A DNA stretch of 52,331 nt from Candidatus Brevifilum fermentans (GTDB taxonomy: Bacteria; Chloroflexota; Anaerolineae; Anaerolineales; Villigracilaceae): NCBI GenBank assembly GCA_945877125.1, contig CAMCQT010000018.1, positions 1 through 52,331 on the forward strand, written 5' to 3'. This document shows, in pieces, positions 26,001-36,800 of the stretch (positions are counted from its first letter, which is position 1; each line of letters begins with the position of its first letter). The notes beneath the pieces were generated by a model. It was given only the letters and a program-made list of their open reading frames with translations, was not told the DNA's origin and did not search any database. The position numbers and the translations under genes are program-made.

Positions 26001-27090
26001 GCCCGCGCTGCATAACATCATCGGCGCGCAGGAAGCGAAAGCGCAGAATGGTATATCCAATAACCAAAGGGAAAATTGCAAGCGGCAAAAACAGATAAGG
26101 TGAAAAATTAGTGGGTCTAAGAAAGCCCAAAGCAAGCCAGGCGCTAAGCGGAACAAATGCAAAAAGTGTGCCGACCAGAATGGTGCGCGATTGTGTTTTG
26201 ACCACAGGGGACTGGGCATAGATCGCATGGTAAAAGTTCACAGCAATATAGATCACTGCGCTCAATGCAATGAAGCCATAAATATACTGCCAACTGCGAA
26301 TGTAGGCTGTTGGTTTATCAAAATTAAAGAGTGTTGTCAAAGCCGTAACAGACAGTATCACCCCGACAAAAATTCCAAGCCAGCGCAAGTATGGGCGGTT
26401 AATAACAATACGCGGCTCCACTGGGAATGTGAGCGCAAGGTCAATTAATGCGCCCGCAGAAACAGTGGCAGCTACCGTCCAGATGACAGTAAATTGATGT
26501 GTTGTAATAAGGTTGAAATATGCGCCAGTAACAATTGCAAGAGATGATGTAAAGAGCGAAAAAGCGCGTCCTGCGGGTTCATTGCGCCGTAGACCAAATA
26601 TCCACAGACTGGCGGCTAGAAAAATACCGCTCAATAATGAGGGGATAATAAAGTAAACTGTTCGGCTGGATACAGGGAAAGGATATAGCGTGACCGTCAA
26701 TACGCGCTCCGCCCCATTTTCTGATCGCACAGTGACTTTTACTTGTTCACCCGGAAAATAATTCTGCAAAACGGCATGAATTTCTTCCGCACTTTTTACC
26801 AAAATCTCGTTAATGGCAACCAGTTGGTCACCGACCACAACTTGATCAAACAAAGCCCAGGCAGGCGAGCCGTCACTTTGACCAGTTCCGTTGAAGATCA
26901 GTGTGTGCTCGAAAAACGCGCCTAAAAACGGCTGTTGAAGCCAGCGGTTTGCCAAAACCAGCCCAAGCATGAACAGAATGACTGCCATTGCCTGATACGC
27001 CAGCACTATCCATTTCAGCGTTTGGTTGACAAGGGTTCTATACCTTTGAAAACTAAGTTGCATATTTTTTTCCATGCTTTTGGCAATCAT
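23071..27090 (-). CDS. membrane histidine kinase: TM-PDZ-multi-TM, four GAF domains, HisKA-HATPase
   Basis: 1339 aa. One transmembrane helix (about residues 27-48) precedes an outside PDZ-like domain (about 60-125: VVGDQLVAINEILVKSAEEI, then GEQVKVTV). Some eight or nine more membrane helices follow to about 415. Four GAF domains come next, starting near FAEQLQDFSHRL, MNALTRVSQGVNV, LSTLNEITRQLTS and MQRIDRELNAS. The kinase core has phospho-acceptor H1113 (FVAHELKNPMTS), N-box NLLSNSYKYTPE, and G boxes DDGLGM and GTGLGLNITKK. It should autophosphorylate in response to an external or membrane ligand plus cytosolic GAF ligands. The TM-PDZ-TM layout recalls ComP of Bacillus, but the kinase type differs. 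No receiver domain is fused; the adjacent gene is a FIST protein. Other in-frame ATGs at 27075 and 27063 are possible. Confidence 0.9.
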   Translation of the reverse strand: MIAKSMEKNMQLSFQRYRTLVNQTLKWIVLAYQAMAVILFMLGLVLANRWLQQPFLGAFFEHTLIFNGTGQSDGSPAWALFDQVVVGDQLVAINEILVKSAEEIHAVLQNYFPGEQVKVTVRSENGAERVLTVTLYPFPVSSRTVYFIIPSLLSGIFLAASLWIFGLRRNEPAGRAFSLFTSSLAIVTGAYFNLITTHQFTVIWTVAATVSAGALIDLALTFPVEPRIVINRPYLRWLGIFVGVILSVTALTTLFNFDKPTAYIRSWQYIYGFIALSAVIYIAVNFYHAIYAQSPVVKTQSRTILVGTLFAFVPLSAWLALGFLRPTNFSPYLFLPLAIFPLVIGYTILRFRFLRADDVMQRGLMYALLTVLVVLPYLALVTGAGLIAHTKLPANNPYLVGGFILALVLFLDPIRTQLQRLVDSLFFRGERAFAEQLQDFSHRLTTALDLNTIGVILSEQIASTLTPSRVHVYTYDTLNDFFSALPGDDRRPTSDIRFTATSPFARYFETEHLPLYLDNTAALPPALQTEQSRLALLGARLFVVLPGKKRVNGWLALGARLSGQPYAPRDLKFLENICDQASIAIERLQTVAHLERQIQEMNALTRVSQGVNVTLTFDDVLELIYAQTAQIIPTSHFHITLYNEASDYFYYGFCVENNERIPERENLPFSMSTGLSPEVIRKSRQLMTQDYIRECQARSLTPILENVFAWMGVPLNAGAESIGALSIGSRDGATAYTRGQLELLQAIADQTAGAIVKARLLQETQQRARQLSTLNEITRQLTSTLELGPLLQNILENAVGILNCEAGSLFLLDEQTKELVFKVTVGPVAANLIGQRLPSGTGIVGRAVQTRGPVIENEEQKVASKRFDGVDQQTGFVSRSLMAVPLQVKDRVTGVVEVINRRDGLPFVAGDQELLTAFAGQAAVAIENTRLFMLTDQELAARVEELSVMQRIDRELNASLEMDRAMHITLDWALRQSGAEAGLIGMLEESKLRVMAHQGFDERMANLPDQTMKVELSAMLLSVENGLPQLLTVTESHEKLLATAHTQLVIPIRRETTVIGLLHLESTSDSQVDIDFLTRLTDHAAIAISNAQLYGEVQRANVAKSDFVSFVAHELKNPMTSIKGYTELMSAGAVGPISDMQANFLNTIKTNVVRMNTLVSDLNDISKIEAGRLSLTYKVADVPTLIDDTVRSLKHQIEDKKQTLEILLPEKLPAIWADPTRIVQVLVNLLSNSYKYTPEAGVLQIGAEESNNHLWDVNDSTRVVHIWVKDDGLGMTSEDQKKIFQQYFRTEYSKDMATGTGLGLNITKKLIEMQGGKIWFESEFRAGTTFHITIPVAEE

Positions 27091-27163
27091 AATGTCGAAT
27101 TTTACTCTACAACTCCATCATCGGTGTATGGTACTTTCATGACAAAGAAGAAAGGCAGAAAAT

Positions 27164-27197
27164 AAAAAGTCCACCAGCACAGGCTGATGGACTTTAG
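27164..27197 (-). terminator. intrinsic terminator after gyrB
   Basis: On the minus strand AAAGTCCATCAGC and GCTGGTGGACTTT form a 13-bp stem with one wobble pair and a 4-base loop, followed by TTATTTT. Confidence 0.85.
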
Positions 27198-27212
27198 GAT
27201 GAAACATCAAAA

Positions 27213-30169
<2,957 letters not shown>

Positions 30170-30178
30170 AACATTTTG

Positions 30179-30187
30179 ATTCTACCA
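30179..30187 (-). promoter_or_regulatory. extended -10 promoter of the 329-aa membrane protein
   Basis: On the minus strand TGG-TAGAAT. Counting seven bases past the -10 puts the transcript start about three bases before the ATG at 30169, leaving almost no leader. Confidence 0.45.
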
Positions 30188-30196
30188 TACCCCTGC

Positions 30197-30225
30197 TTGC
30201 GCTCAGGCGCGCCCACAGGTACAAT
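30197..30225 (+). promoter_or_regulatory. promoter of the 270-aa membrane protein, likely leaderless
   Basis: TTGCGC (30197-30202), a 17-base spacer and TACAAT (30220-30225). The expected transcript start coincides with the ATG at 30232, and there is no Shine-Dalgarno sequence. It diverges from the minus-strand promoter at 30179-30187. Confidence 0.5.
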
Positions 30226-30231
30226 CTTTAT

Positions 30232-31044
30232 ATGCAAGAGCACCGTTCGTATCTGCCATCAACCAACCGCGCAGGCATGTTGATCGCGTCTGTCCTACTG
30301 ACCTTCGCATTAACCAGACTCATCCAATCGCCGCGCTTCACGCTGACGATCACCCTGCCTGGCTTCTACTTCGCCTATCCCCTCACCCTCGGCACCGCCA
30401 TGACCATTCTGGCCGCCGCGCTGACCGCCACAGGCATGGACTGGCTTACTCGCGACCACCCCACCCTCGGAAAAAAGCCCAACTTTGAGCATTTGATGCT
30501 TCCCACGCTCACGACCTTTGTGGTCGGTGCGCCGCTGGCTTTGCTCTCAAACGAAACTGCCTGGTGGGTCGGTTTTGTATTTAGCGCAATTTTGCTGGCA
30601 AGTGTTTTTCTTGCCGAATACATCACCATTGACCCATCTGCGCCGCCGTATGCTTTTGCCCGCGCCGGTCTGACCGCGCTCGCGTATGCGTTATTCTTGA
30701 TTCTAGCCACGTCTCTGCGTTTTTCTGGTGCGCGCATGTTCCTGCTTGTGCCGGTCATTTTCATTGTTGCGGCATTGATCAGTTTACGCATTCTCCATCT
30801 TGATGGCACCGACCGCTGGGATTTCCCCTGGGCAATTGGCATCGCCTTCGTCTGCGCGCAGATCGGCGCGGGGCTGCATTACTGGCCGCTCAATCCTACA
30901 CAATTTGGGCTGGCGCTCACGGGTCCGTTTTATGCGCTGACCATGCTATCTGCCAACCTCTCAGAAAATATTCCCTTGCGCCGCGCCGCGCTCAGTCCGG
31001 CGATCATCGTTGGCATCTCTTGGGTTGCAGTCATCTTTTTATAG
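30232..31044 (+). CDS. uncharacterised polytopic membrane protein (270 aa)
   Basis: No function recognised. Eight or so hydrophobic segments: MLIASVLLTFALTRL near residue 15, PGFYFAYPLTLGTAMTILAAAL near 45, MLPTLTTFVVGAPLALL, WVGFVFSAILLASVFLAEYI, AGLTALAYALFLILATSL, MFLLVPVIFIVAALISL, AIGIAFVCAQIGAGLHYWPL and ALSPAIIVGISWVAVIF. There is a conserved-looking DRWDFPWAIG stretch before the seventh segment. The gene is followed three bases later by a JAMM metalloprotease, so the two form an operon. It appears to start with a leaderless transcript. Confidence 0.75.
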   Translation: MQEHRSYLPSTNRAGMLIASVLLTFALTRLIQSPRFTLTITLPGFYFAYPLTLGTAMTILAAALTATGMDWLTRDHPTLGKKPNFEHLMLPTLTTFVVGAPLALLSNETAWWVGFVFSAILLASVFLAEYITIDPSAPPYAFARAGLTALAYALFLILATSLRFSGARMFLLVPVIFIVAALISLRILHLDGTDRWDFPWAIGIAFVCAQIGAGLHYWPLNPTQFGLALTGPFYALTMLSANLSENIPLRRAALSPAIIVGISWVAVIFL

Positions 31045-31046
31045 TA

Positions 31047-31445
31047 ATGCAATCCCTCACCCTCAAACAGGAACAACTTCAACAAATGATCGCGCATGTG
31101 AATTCACATGCGCCGCTTGAGGCTTGCGGGCTTTTGGCAGGACACAACTCAAAGGTGGAGGCAGTGCTTGAGGTGACGAATCAGGCCCAGAGCGAGGTGC
31201 GCTTCGTGATGAATCCCATCGAGCAGTTAAATGCCTTCGAGTGGATTGAATCCAACGGACTGGACTTAATCGGCATCTTCCACTCGCACCCGGCTGGACC
31301 TGAAACTGTTTCTCCAACTGACATAGCGGATGCCGCCTATGCAGTTGTTCACGTCATCCTTGCGCGCACAAATGGCGCGTGGCGCGCCCGCGGCTTTTGG
31401 ATAGAAAACGAAAAATATAATGAAGTAACCTTGCAGGTTAGATAA
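31047..31445 (+). CDS. JAB1/MPN (JAMM) metalloprotease-like protein
   Basis: About 132 aa from the ATG at 31047; an in-frame TTG at 31020 lies inside the upstream gene and is less likely. The complete JAMM zinc site is present: E25 (PLEACGLLAG), then H79-S-H81-P, S89 and D92, exactly HxHx7SxxD. Such bacterial proteins act as isopeptidases on ubiquitin-like or sulfur-carrier proteins, or release cysteine from a sulfur carrier. No ThiS/MoaD-like partner is adjacent, so the substrate is open. The gene lies three bases after a membrane-protein gene, and a small hairpin GTGTTT-TAT-AAACAC follows before plsY. Confidence 0.87.
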   Translation: MQSLTLKQEQLQQMIAHVNSHAPLEACGLLAGHNSKVEAVLEVTNQAQSEVRFVMNPIEQLNAFEWIESNGLDLIGIFHSHPAGPETVSPTDIADAAYAVVHVILARTNGAWRARGFWIENEKYNEVTLQVR

Positions 31446-31501
31446 GCAACCTTATTTCGTTTTCCGTGTTTTATAAACACACTCAAACCGGAGGAGTTTA
31501 A

Positions 31502-32188
31502 ATGCAAATTGTATTCGATATTGGGATCATACTACTGGCTTACCTTTTTGGTTCGATCCCATTTGGATTACTGATCGTAAAATTAAAAACAGGAAAAGAC
31601 ATTCGCGAAGTGGAAAGCGGACGCACTGGCGGAACAAATGCCATGCGTGCGGCTGGTTTTTGGGCGGGCTTTGCAACAGCCATGCTCGATATTTTGAAAG
31701 GTGCAGGAGCAGCCTGGGTAGCTGCCTGGCTCACACCCGATAGTCACTGGGCGCATGTGGTTGCGCCGCTGGCCGCGATCATCGGGCATAACTATTCCAT
31801 CTTCCTGCCTGTGCGTGATGAAAATGGAAAAATTATCCGCTTGAGTGGCGGCGCAGGTGGAGCACCTTCAGTCGGCGGCGCCATGGGGCTTTGGCCCGGC
31901 TCGATCTTGATCATCCTGCCGCTCGGCATGTTGACCTTCTTCTCGCTTGGCATTGCATCTGTGACCACGATGGCAGTGGCATTGTTTGCCACCATCATCT
32001 TTGCTGTCCGTGCCTCGCAGGGGCTAATGCCGTGGATGGATGTCTGGTACGGCGTGGGCGCTGAAATTTTGCTGATGTGGGCTTTGCGTCCCAACCTCAA
32101 AAAATTATTCGAAGGTCACGAGCGCGTGGTCAAATATAGTTTGAATGGCTGGCTGAGAGCAAGGAAAGAAAAAAAGCTGGGTGAATAA
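31502..32188 (+). CDS. plsY: glycerol-3-phosphate acyltransferase PlsY
   Basis: A 228-aa membrane enzyme that transfers acyl groups from acyl-phosphate to glycerol-3-phosphate, the first step of phospholipid synthesis. Seen: the N-terminal LAYLFGSIPFGLLI, motif 1 SGRTGGTNAMRAAG (equivalent to SGNPGATNALR of other PlsY), motif 2 region HNYSIFLPV, and a glycine-rich GGAGGAPSVGGAMG where other PlsY proteins have GGKGVAT. Six or so membrane helices are present. The changed lysine in the third motif is unusual. GGAGGAG before the ATG is strong. A 164-bp palindromic repeat begins directly at the stop codon. Confidence 0.88.
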   Translation: MQIVFDIGIILLAYLFGSIPFGLLIVKLKTGKDIREVESGRTGGTNAMRAAGFWAGFATAMLDILKGAGAAWVAAWLTPDSHWAHVVAPLAAIIGHNYSIFLPVRDENGKIIRLSGGAGGAPSVGGAMGLWPGSILIILPLGMLTFFSLGIASVTTMAVALFATIIFAVRASQGLMPWMDVWYGVGAEILLMWALRPNLKKLFEGHERVVKYSLNGWLRARKEKKLGE

Positions 32189-32350
32189 GTAACTACTCAG
32201 CCAGTGTCACACCGCACTGGCGTACGGTGCAAGTGTTGCGAGGGCGTTCTTGTTCTTGCCCGAAGCAATCTGCTCTCAATGGCACGGAGATTGCTTCGCC
32301 ACCAAAGTGCAAGAGCGGCGGCTCGCAATGACAACTGAGCATTTACGTTT
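32188..32350. repeat. dispersed palindromic repeat, copy 3, with outer arms
   Basis: The core (about 32233-32333) has TTGCGAGGGCGTTC, CGAAGCAATCTG, GGAGATTGCTTCG and GGCTCGCAATGACA. Outer arms AAGTAACTACTCAGC and ACTGAGCATTTACGTTT are inverted copies, and the left arm equals that of copy 2. It follows plsY immediately and could act as its transcript 3' end. Confidence 0.8.
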
Positions 32351-32428
32351 TTCGAGCCATACCACTTGATGCAGACTTTGGGTAGAGGAAAGGCTTTTGT
32401 ATTCACATAATTTCCCTATAATTTGCAC

Positions 32429-32456
32429 TTGTAAATTTTAGTGTTTCGTGTAAAAT
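32429..32456 (+). promoter_or_regulatory. possible promoter before a terminator-like hairpin
   Basis: TTGTAA, a 16-base spacer and TAAAAT. A TATAAT also occurs at 32417-32422. The hairpin at 32462 would begin right at the transcript start, so the promoter, if real, would serve only a tiny RNA unless the terminator is read through. Confidence 0.25.
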
Positions 32457-32461
32457 AAGGT

Positions 32462-32509
32462 TGCTCTACTTAGGGTGCCCCCCTCACCCTGAGTAGAGCA
32501 TTTTTATTT
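32462..32509 (+). terminator. strong intrinsic terminator after plsY
   Basis: TGCTCTACTTAGGGTG and CACCCTGAGTAGAGCA form a 16-bp stem with one wobble pair and a 7-base C-rich loop, followed by TTTTTATTT. It lies some 270 bases after plsY, beyond the palindromic repeat. Confidence 0.9.
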
Positions 32510-32589
32510 CCCCCAGCTAATCTAACAATCTAATCTGCTGTTTCAACCAGTCCTTCCGCTTGTGGCGGTGGGATTTTTCTATTTGGTTG

Positions 32590-32626
32590 GCAGTTTGACT
32601 TGTGGTTCGAGTTGGACTGCTTTTTT
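32590..32626 (+). terminator. second terminator-like hairpin before the hemolysin III gene
   Basis: GCAGTTTGAC pairs along its full length with GTTGGACTGC (four wobble pairs), loop of 11 bases, then TTTTTT. A further small hairpin with CCGC/GCGG and a T-run lies at about 32568-32580. The reason for serial terminators here is unclear. Confidence 0.5.
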
Positions 32627-32664
32627 ATATCAACAGATCGGCAATCCTGCCGATATTTATAAGA

Positions 32665-32670
32665 TATACT
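32665..32670 (+). promoter_or_regulatory. -10 element directly before the hemolysin III gene
   Basis: TATACT ends seven bases before the ATG at 32678, so transcription would start at or one base before the start codon. No Shine-Dalgarno sequence is visible. This resembles the leaderless arrangement at 30232. No -35 is recognisable. Confidence 0.35.
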
Positions 32671-32677
32671 CGCGGAC

Positions 32678-33373
32678 ATGAATTCACAAAAACCTAGCCT
32701 CGACCCATTGATCTCAGCGCCAGACAGCAACGAGTATTTCAATTCAATCAGTCATTTGATCGGCGCGATCCTTTCCATTTCGGCGCTGGCGGTGTTGGTC
32801 ACATTGGCGGCAATCAACAACAAGCCCGCGCATGTGATCGGCTTTGCTATTTATGGCACAAGTCTATTTTTATCTTTGCTGTTTAGTTGTCTTCTGCATT
32901 TCTTTTTGCTCTTTGGCAAATACCTGCGGGTCTTTGGTATTCTCGATCACAACGCAATCTATCTGCTCATCGCAGGCACATACACCCCGTTTTGTTTGAC
33001 GATCTTTAACGGCAGCACAGGCTGGGTTTTATTTGGCATCATTTGGAGCCTGGCTGTTTTTTTCATTACGATCAAATCCATTTTCTTCGCAAAAATTACT
33101 GTGTTGATGTCGAACATCAGTTTTTTGCTGATGGGTTGGATCATCGTTTTTCTGATCGGACCTATTTATACTGAGCTTGGCGCGGGAGCCATCTCTCTGC
33201 TGATCACAGGCGGACTTTTCTACACCGTCGGCGCGTTGATCTTTGCGAACGGAAAGCCGAATCCATTCCCACCCTATTTTGGCAATCATGAGATATGGCA
33301 TTTATGTGTTTTGGCGGGCAACGCGACGATGTTCCTGGTCATGCTGCTTTATGTTTTGCCTTATCCAAATTGA
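32678..33373 (+). CDS. hemolysin III / PAQR-family membrane protein
   Basis: A 231-aa seven-helix membrane protein of the HlyIII/YqfA branch of the PAQR family. The family signature residues are visible: Ser and His in NSISHLIGA near residue 27, LDHNAIYLLIAGTYTPF near 90-106, and the two metal-site histidines in NHEIWHLCVLAGN near 205-210. These make a zinc site like that of adiponectin-receptor ceramidases. Bacterial members are linked to membrane lipid or fluidity control; true haemolysis is not established for most. The gene stands alone between strong terminators and a cluster of repeats. Confidence 0.9.
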   Translation: MNSQKPSLDPLISAPDSNEYFNSISHLIGAILSISALAVLVTLAAINNKPAHVIGFAIYGTSLFLSLLFSCLLHFFLLFGKYLRVFGILDHNAIYLLIAGTYTPFCLTIFNGSTGWVLFGIIWSLAVFFITIKSIFFAKITVLMSNISFLLMGWIIVFLIGPIYTELGAGAISLLITGGLFYTVGALIFANGKPNPFPPYFGNHEIWHLCVLAGNATMFLVMLLYVLPYPN

Positions 33374-33422
33374 ACAACAACCTTGAAATGGATAAATTTC
33401 GGCTTAGAGATTGAAATTATTG

Positions 33423-33529
33423 ACTCACCTTACGCAGTGTCGTTCTGAGCGAAGCAAAGAACCTTTACGATTGTCTAAGAGACCCTTCTCTACCGCTCAG
33501 GGAATCACGCTTGGGTGCATAAGATGAGT
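33423..33529. repeat. palindromic repeat with GTTCTGAGCG/CGCTCAGGG core
   Basis: Outer arms ACTCACCTTACGCA and TGCATAAGATGAGT are inverted copies (12 of 14 match). Inside are GTCGTTCTGAGCG and CGCTCAGGGAATCAC, the kind of ends seen in widespread GTCATTCTGAGCG intergenic palindromes. It is the first of three repeats lined up between the hemolysin III gene and the HD-GYP gene. The 49 bases before it hold nothing I can identify. Confidence 0.7.
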
Positions 33530-33530
33530 T

Positions 33531-33724
33531 ATTAACTGATGTTACGCAGAAACTCCGAAGGAGTGAAATGATTATAGATTGAAGCCAAGTGGATCGAATA
33601 ACCCCGAAGGGGTGTCATGCTTTCGGCACAAACCATGTCATCCCTTCGGGATTTTGTTTTTCACGCGTAATTTTCTACAATCCTGCCATCCCTTCGGGAT
33701 TGAAACTGCGTAACATCAGTTAAT
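33531..33724. mobile_element. 194-bp MITE-like element with 19-bp perfect terminal inverted repeats
   Basis: ATTAACTGATGTTACGCAG at the left is exactly inverted at the right as CTGCGTAACATCAGTTAAT. The interior has four copies of a short motif around CCCTTCGGG or its complement (CCGAAGGAG, CCCCGAAGGGG, ATCCCTTCGGGAT twice) and no ORF. No clear target duplication is visible. Confidence 0.75.
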
Positions 33725-33732
33725 GAATACTT

Positions 33733-33859
33733 GACCTCTTCTTGCATAAATAACCACAGAGTACACAGAGCCCTTTGAGGAAAACCTCTTAAAACTCTTT
33801 TTTTCTCTGTGACCTTATTACCCTGTGGGCTGTGGCAAAATGGACTTTTGCAAGAGGTC
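33733..33859. mobile_element. MITE-like element with GACCTCTTGCA ends, copy B
   Basis: The right end ACTTTTGCAAGAGGTC is standard; the left end GACCTCTTCTTGCATAA carries an extra CTT. TA is absent at the flanks, so this copy looks decayed. The inside holds ACCACAGAGTACACAGAG with CTCTGTG and CCCTGTGGGC, an inverted pair. It ends 7 bases from the stop of the HD-GYP gene. Confidence 0.65.
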
Positions 33860-33866
33860 GACTAAA

Positions 33867-36800
33867 TTATTCCTTTCCAATACTTTTCAGAAAAGCATCC
33901 ACAACTTGCGGGTCAAAGTGTATGCTGCTCTGCTCCTTGATGTATTGGCGAGCTTTTTGTTTTGTCCACTTTTTACGATAGGTTCGGTTATTGGTAAGCG
34001 CATCCCAGACGTCGACAATGGCAAAGATACGCGCGACCAAAGGGATGCTATCTCCCTTCAAGCCCTGCGGGTAGCCTGTGCCGTTCCATTTTTCGTGATG
34101 ACAATATGGGATGTCGAGTGCGTCATTTAAGTACGCAATGGGCAAAAGCATATCCCGCGCGAGGTTGGGATGCTGACGCATCACCACCCATTCTTCATCG
34201 GTCAAGTTGCCTTCTTTTAGGAGGATCGCATCGGGGATGCCCATTTTGCCGATGTCGTGCAGGAGTGCGCCGCGGCGAATCGCTATCAGTTGAGATTCAC
34301 TAATCCGCATGGCATGTGCCAGCTTCACGGTTAGGTCTGTGACGCGTAATGTATGTCCTTCCGTTTCATGGTCGCGCAAATCCATAGCCCGAGACCAGCC
34401 TTCAATAGTCGCCTCGTAAGCCAGGCTCAGATCCATGTTGGCGCGTTGCAAGTTATCAAAGAGTTGGGATGTATCAATCGTAATAGCCGCCTGCCCTGCC
34501 AGCGCCTCAAGGAATTCAAGCCACTCAGGATCGGGGGTAAACGATTTACGGAAATAAACTTCCATTACACCTTTGACTTCACCTTTTACGATCAAAGGTA
34601 CACACCAATAACAGGCAAAGCCCTCTTCTTTCCAGAGTTTTCCAAATTTAGGATTTTTATTGGCGACCTCAAATTGATCCGCTGAAATCACACGATGTTC
34701 CATGACTGCTTGCACAGCAAAGCTATCGCTTAATCTTGTGCTATGGAGCTGGAGCATGTGAAAACCACGGCTAACCACCAGTTTCAACAGGTTTGAGCCC
34801 GGGGGCAGTAAAAGAACAGCAGCCGCGTCTACTCCCAATTGGCTTAAAGCTTGGTCAATCAAAATATCAAGTGTCAGGCTCATATCAAGCTTGCTGACAA
34901 TGGCTTGATCTATGGCACGCAGGGCATGAAGTTGCTCCAGGCGGCGGACAGTTTGTTCGTGCAATTGCATTCGCTGCAAGGCCGATCCCATCATTTCAGA
35001 CAAGGTTACCAGCAGGCGAATCTGATCCATGCTGAGTTCATGTTCGCTTGGCATGGAGATAATCATGACGCCCAGTGTTTGCTGTGTGGTACAGATGGGC
35101 AAGCAGATGCCGCCCCAGTTAGCAGGAATTTGACTGCGGGCAGCTTCGCGCGTCTCACGGTCACTGGCAAACTCACGGGTGATGTACCGCTCGCCGCTGA
35201 CAAAAACTTTGCCTGCAATCCCTTCGCTGATGTGGTGCGGCGCTGTCACTTGAGCAAGCCAGCCGCGCATTATGGTTTGGTCCAGGCTATCCGTTGTCTT
35301 GTTGTATAGCTCAATGGAACCATGCGAAGTACTCAAGATGGCTAAAGCCTCATCCAGTACGATGGCAAGCATTTCATTCTGCTTTGTAACAGCACGCAGG
35401 ACAAGCGAAATGCGATTGAGCGTTTCAAGTTCCAGCACGCGTTGGTGCGTCTCTTCGAACAGGCGCGCATTTTCGAAAGCGCTGGCAGCCTGGTTTGCCA
35501 GCGTCACGATCAGTCGTTCATCTGCCTCGCTAAAAGCATCCGGCTGTTCCTCTTCAATGCTGATGACACCAACCGTACGGTCGCCCAATTTCATGGGAAC
35601 GTAAAGCCCCGAGCGGATGCCTGGGTAGGCCTCAACGTAGCGCGGATCATTGCAGACATCGCCAGAACGCACAGGCTGTCCATGCTGAATTACCCACCCA
35701 CTCATGCCCTGGTCTGAGCGTGTGATTAAAGTTTGGAAATGCTCAACCAATACATGCCGCTCCATGACTCCCTTTGAGCCGGGTCGGTTAAAGTCCAACA
35801 ATTCCAGGCTGTCATCTTGTGAATGATATAAGCGGATTCGTGTGTGACGCCAGGATAGTTTTTCCTCCAGCAACTCGAGGATTTTTTGCCCGATCTCTTT
35901 TGGATCCAGGGACTGATTAAGCGCCAATCCGCTTTGGTAGAGCATTTCCAATTCTGTTACACGCTGATGGATATTTTCTTCAACTCGCTTGCGTTCGGTG
36001 ATGTCCAGCAGAATAACGGCAAATTGTCCCTTTTGTGGGCAATAAACCGAAACTTCAAAATGGCGTTTAATATCTCCAGAGTAGTTTTCAAAAAACATGG
36101 AACGTCCCGTCAAGGCTACATTCCCGTAGGCTTCGATCCAATAGGGCTCGGTATTGGGTAGAACTTCAAGCACGGTCTTGCCGATCAAATCTTCAGATCG
36201 AAGTCCGGTCAAACGCTCAAAAGCTGGATTGATTTCAAGAAAGCGATAGTCAACAGGTTTTCCATTCGCGTCACAGATAATCTCATGCAGGGCAAAACCA
36301 TCCATCATGCTATTGAAAAGTTCGCGATATCTTCCCTCGCTCATTTTCAACGCTTCTTCCGCCTGCTTGCGCTCGGTGATGTCATACATTACGCCATGAA
36401 TTAAATGAGGATTGCCATTTTCATCAGACAACCTGACCGCCTGGTCACGGAGCCATATCACACGCCCATCGGCAGCACTGATTCGATATTCTGCGATATG
36501 GGGTTCTCCAACCATAAAACAGCGTATGTACCCCGCATGGACCCATTCCAGGTCGTCGGGATGAACCTGCGTTTGCCAAATTTCGGGGGATCTTTCCAGC
36601 CATTCCTGCTGGGAAAATCCCAATATTGTCTCAATTTGAGGGCTGATGTATAACGAGCGTCCCATAACGGTGGCATCATCAATGAAAACAATGGCGGGGA
36701 GTTGTTCGACCAGGGTACGGTATTGTTCTTCATTTTCGCGCAGGGATTTTTCCACCTGCTTGCGTTCACTCAATTCCTTTTGTATCTGAGCATAAAGCAG

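Noticed and set aside
31020-31046. TTG start for the JAMM protein inside the upstream membrane-protein gene
   Set aside because: An ATG at 31047, three bases after the upstream stop, gives a normal MPN-domain length.
33423-33860. CRISPR array, suggested by the series of short repeats
   Set aside because: The repeats are of different families, inverted, and not evenly spaced. No cas genes are nearby.
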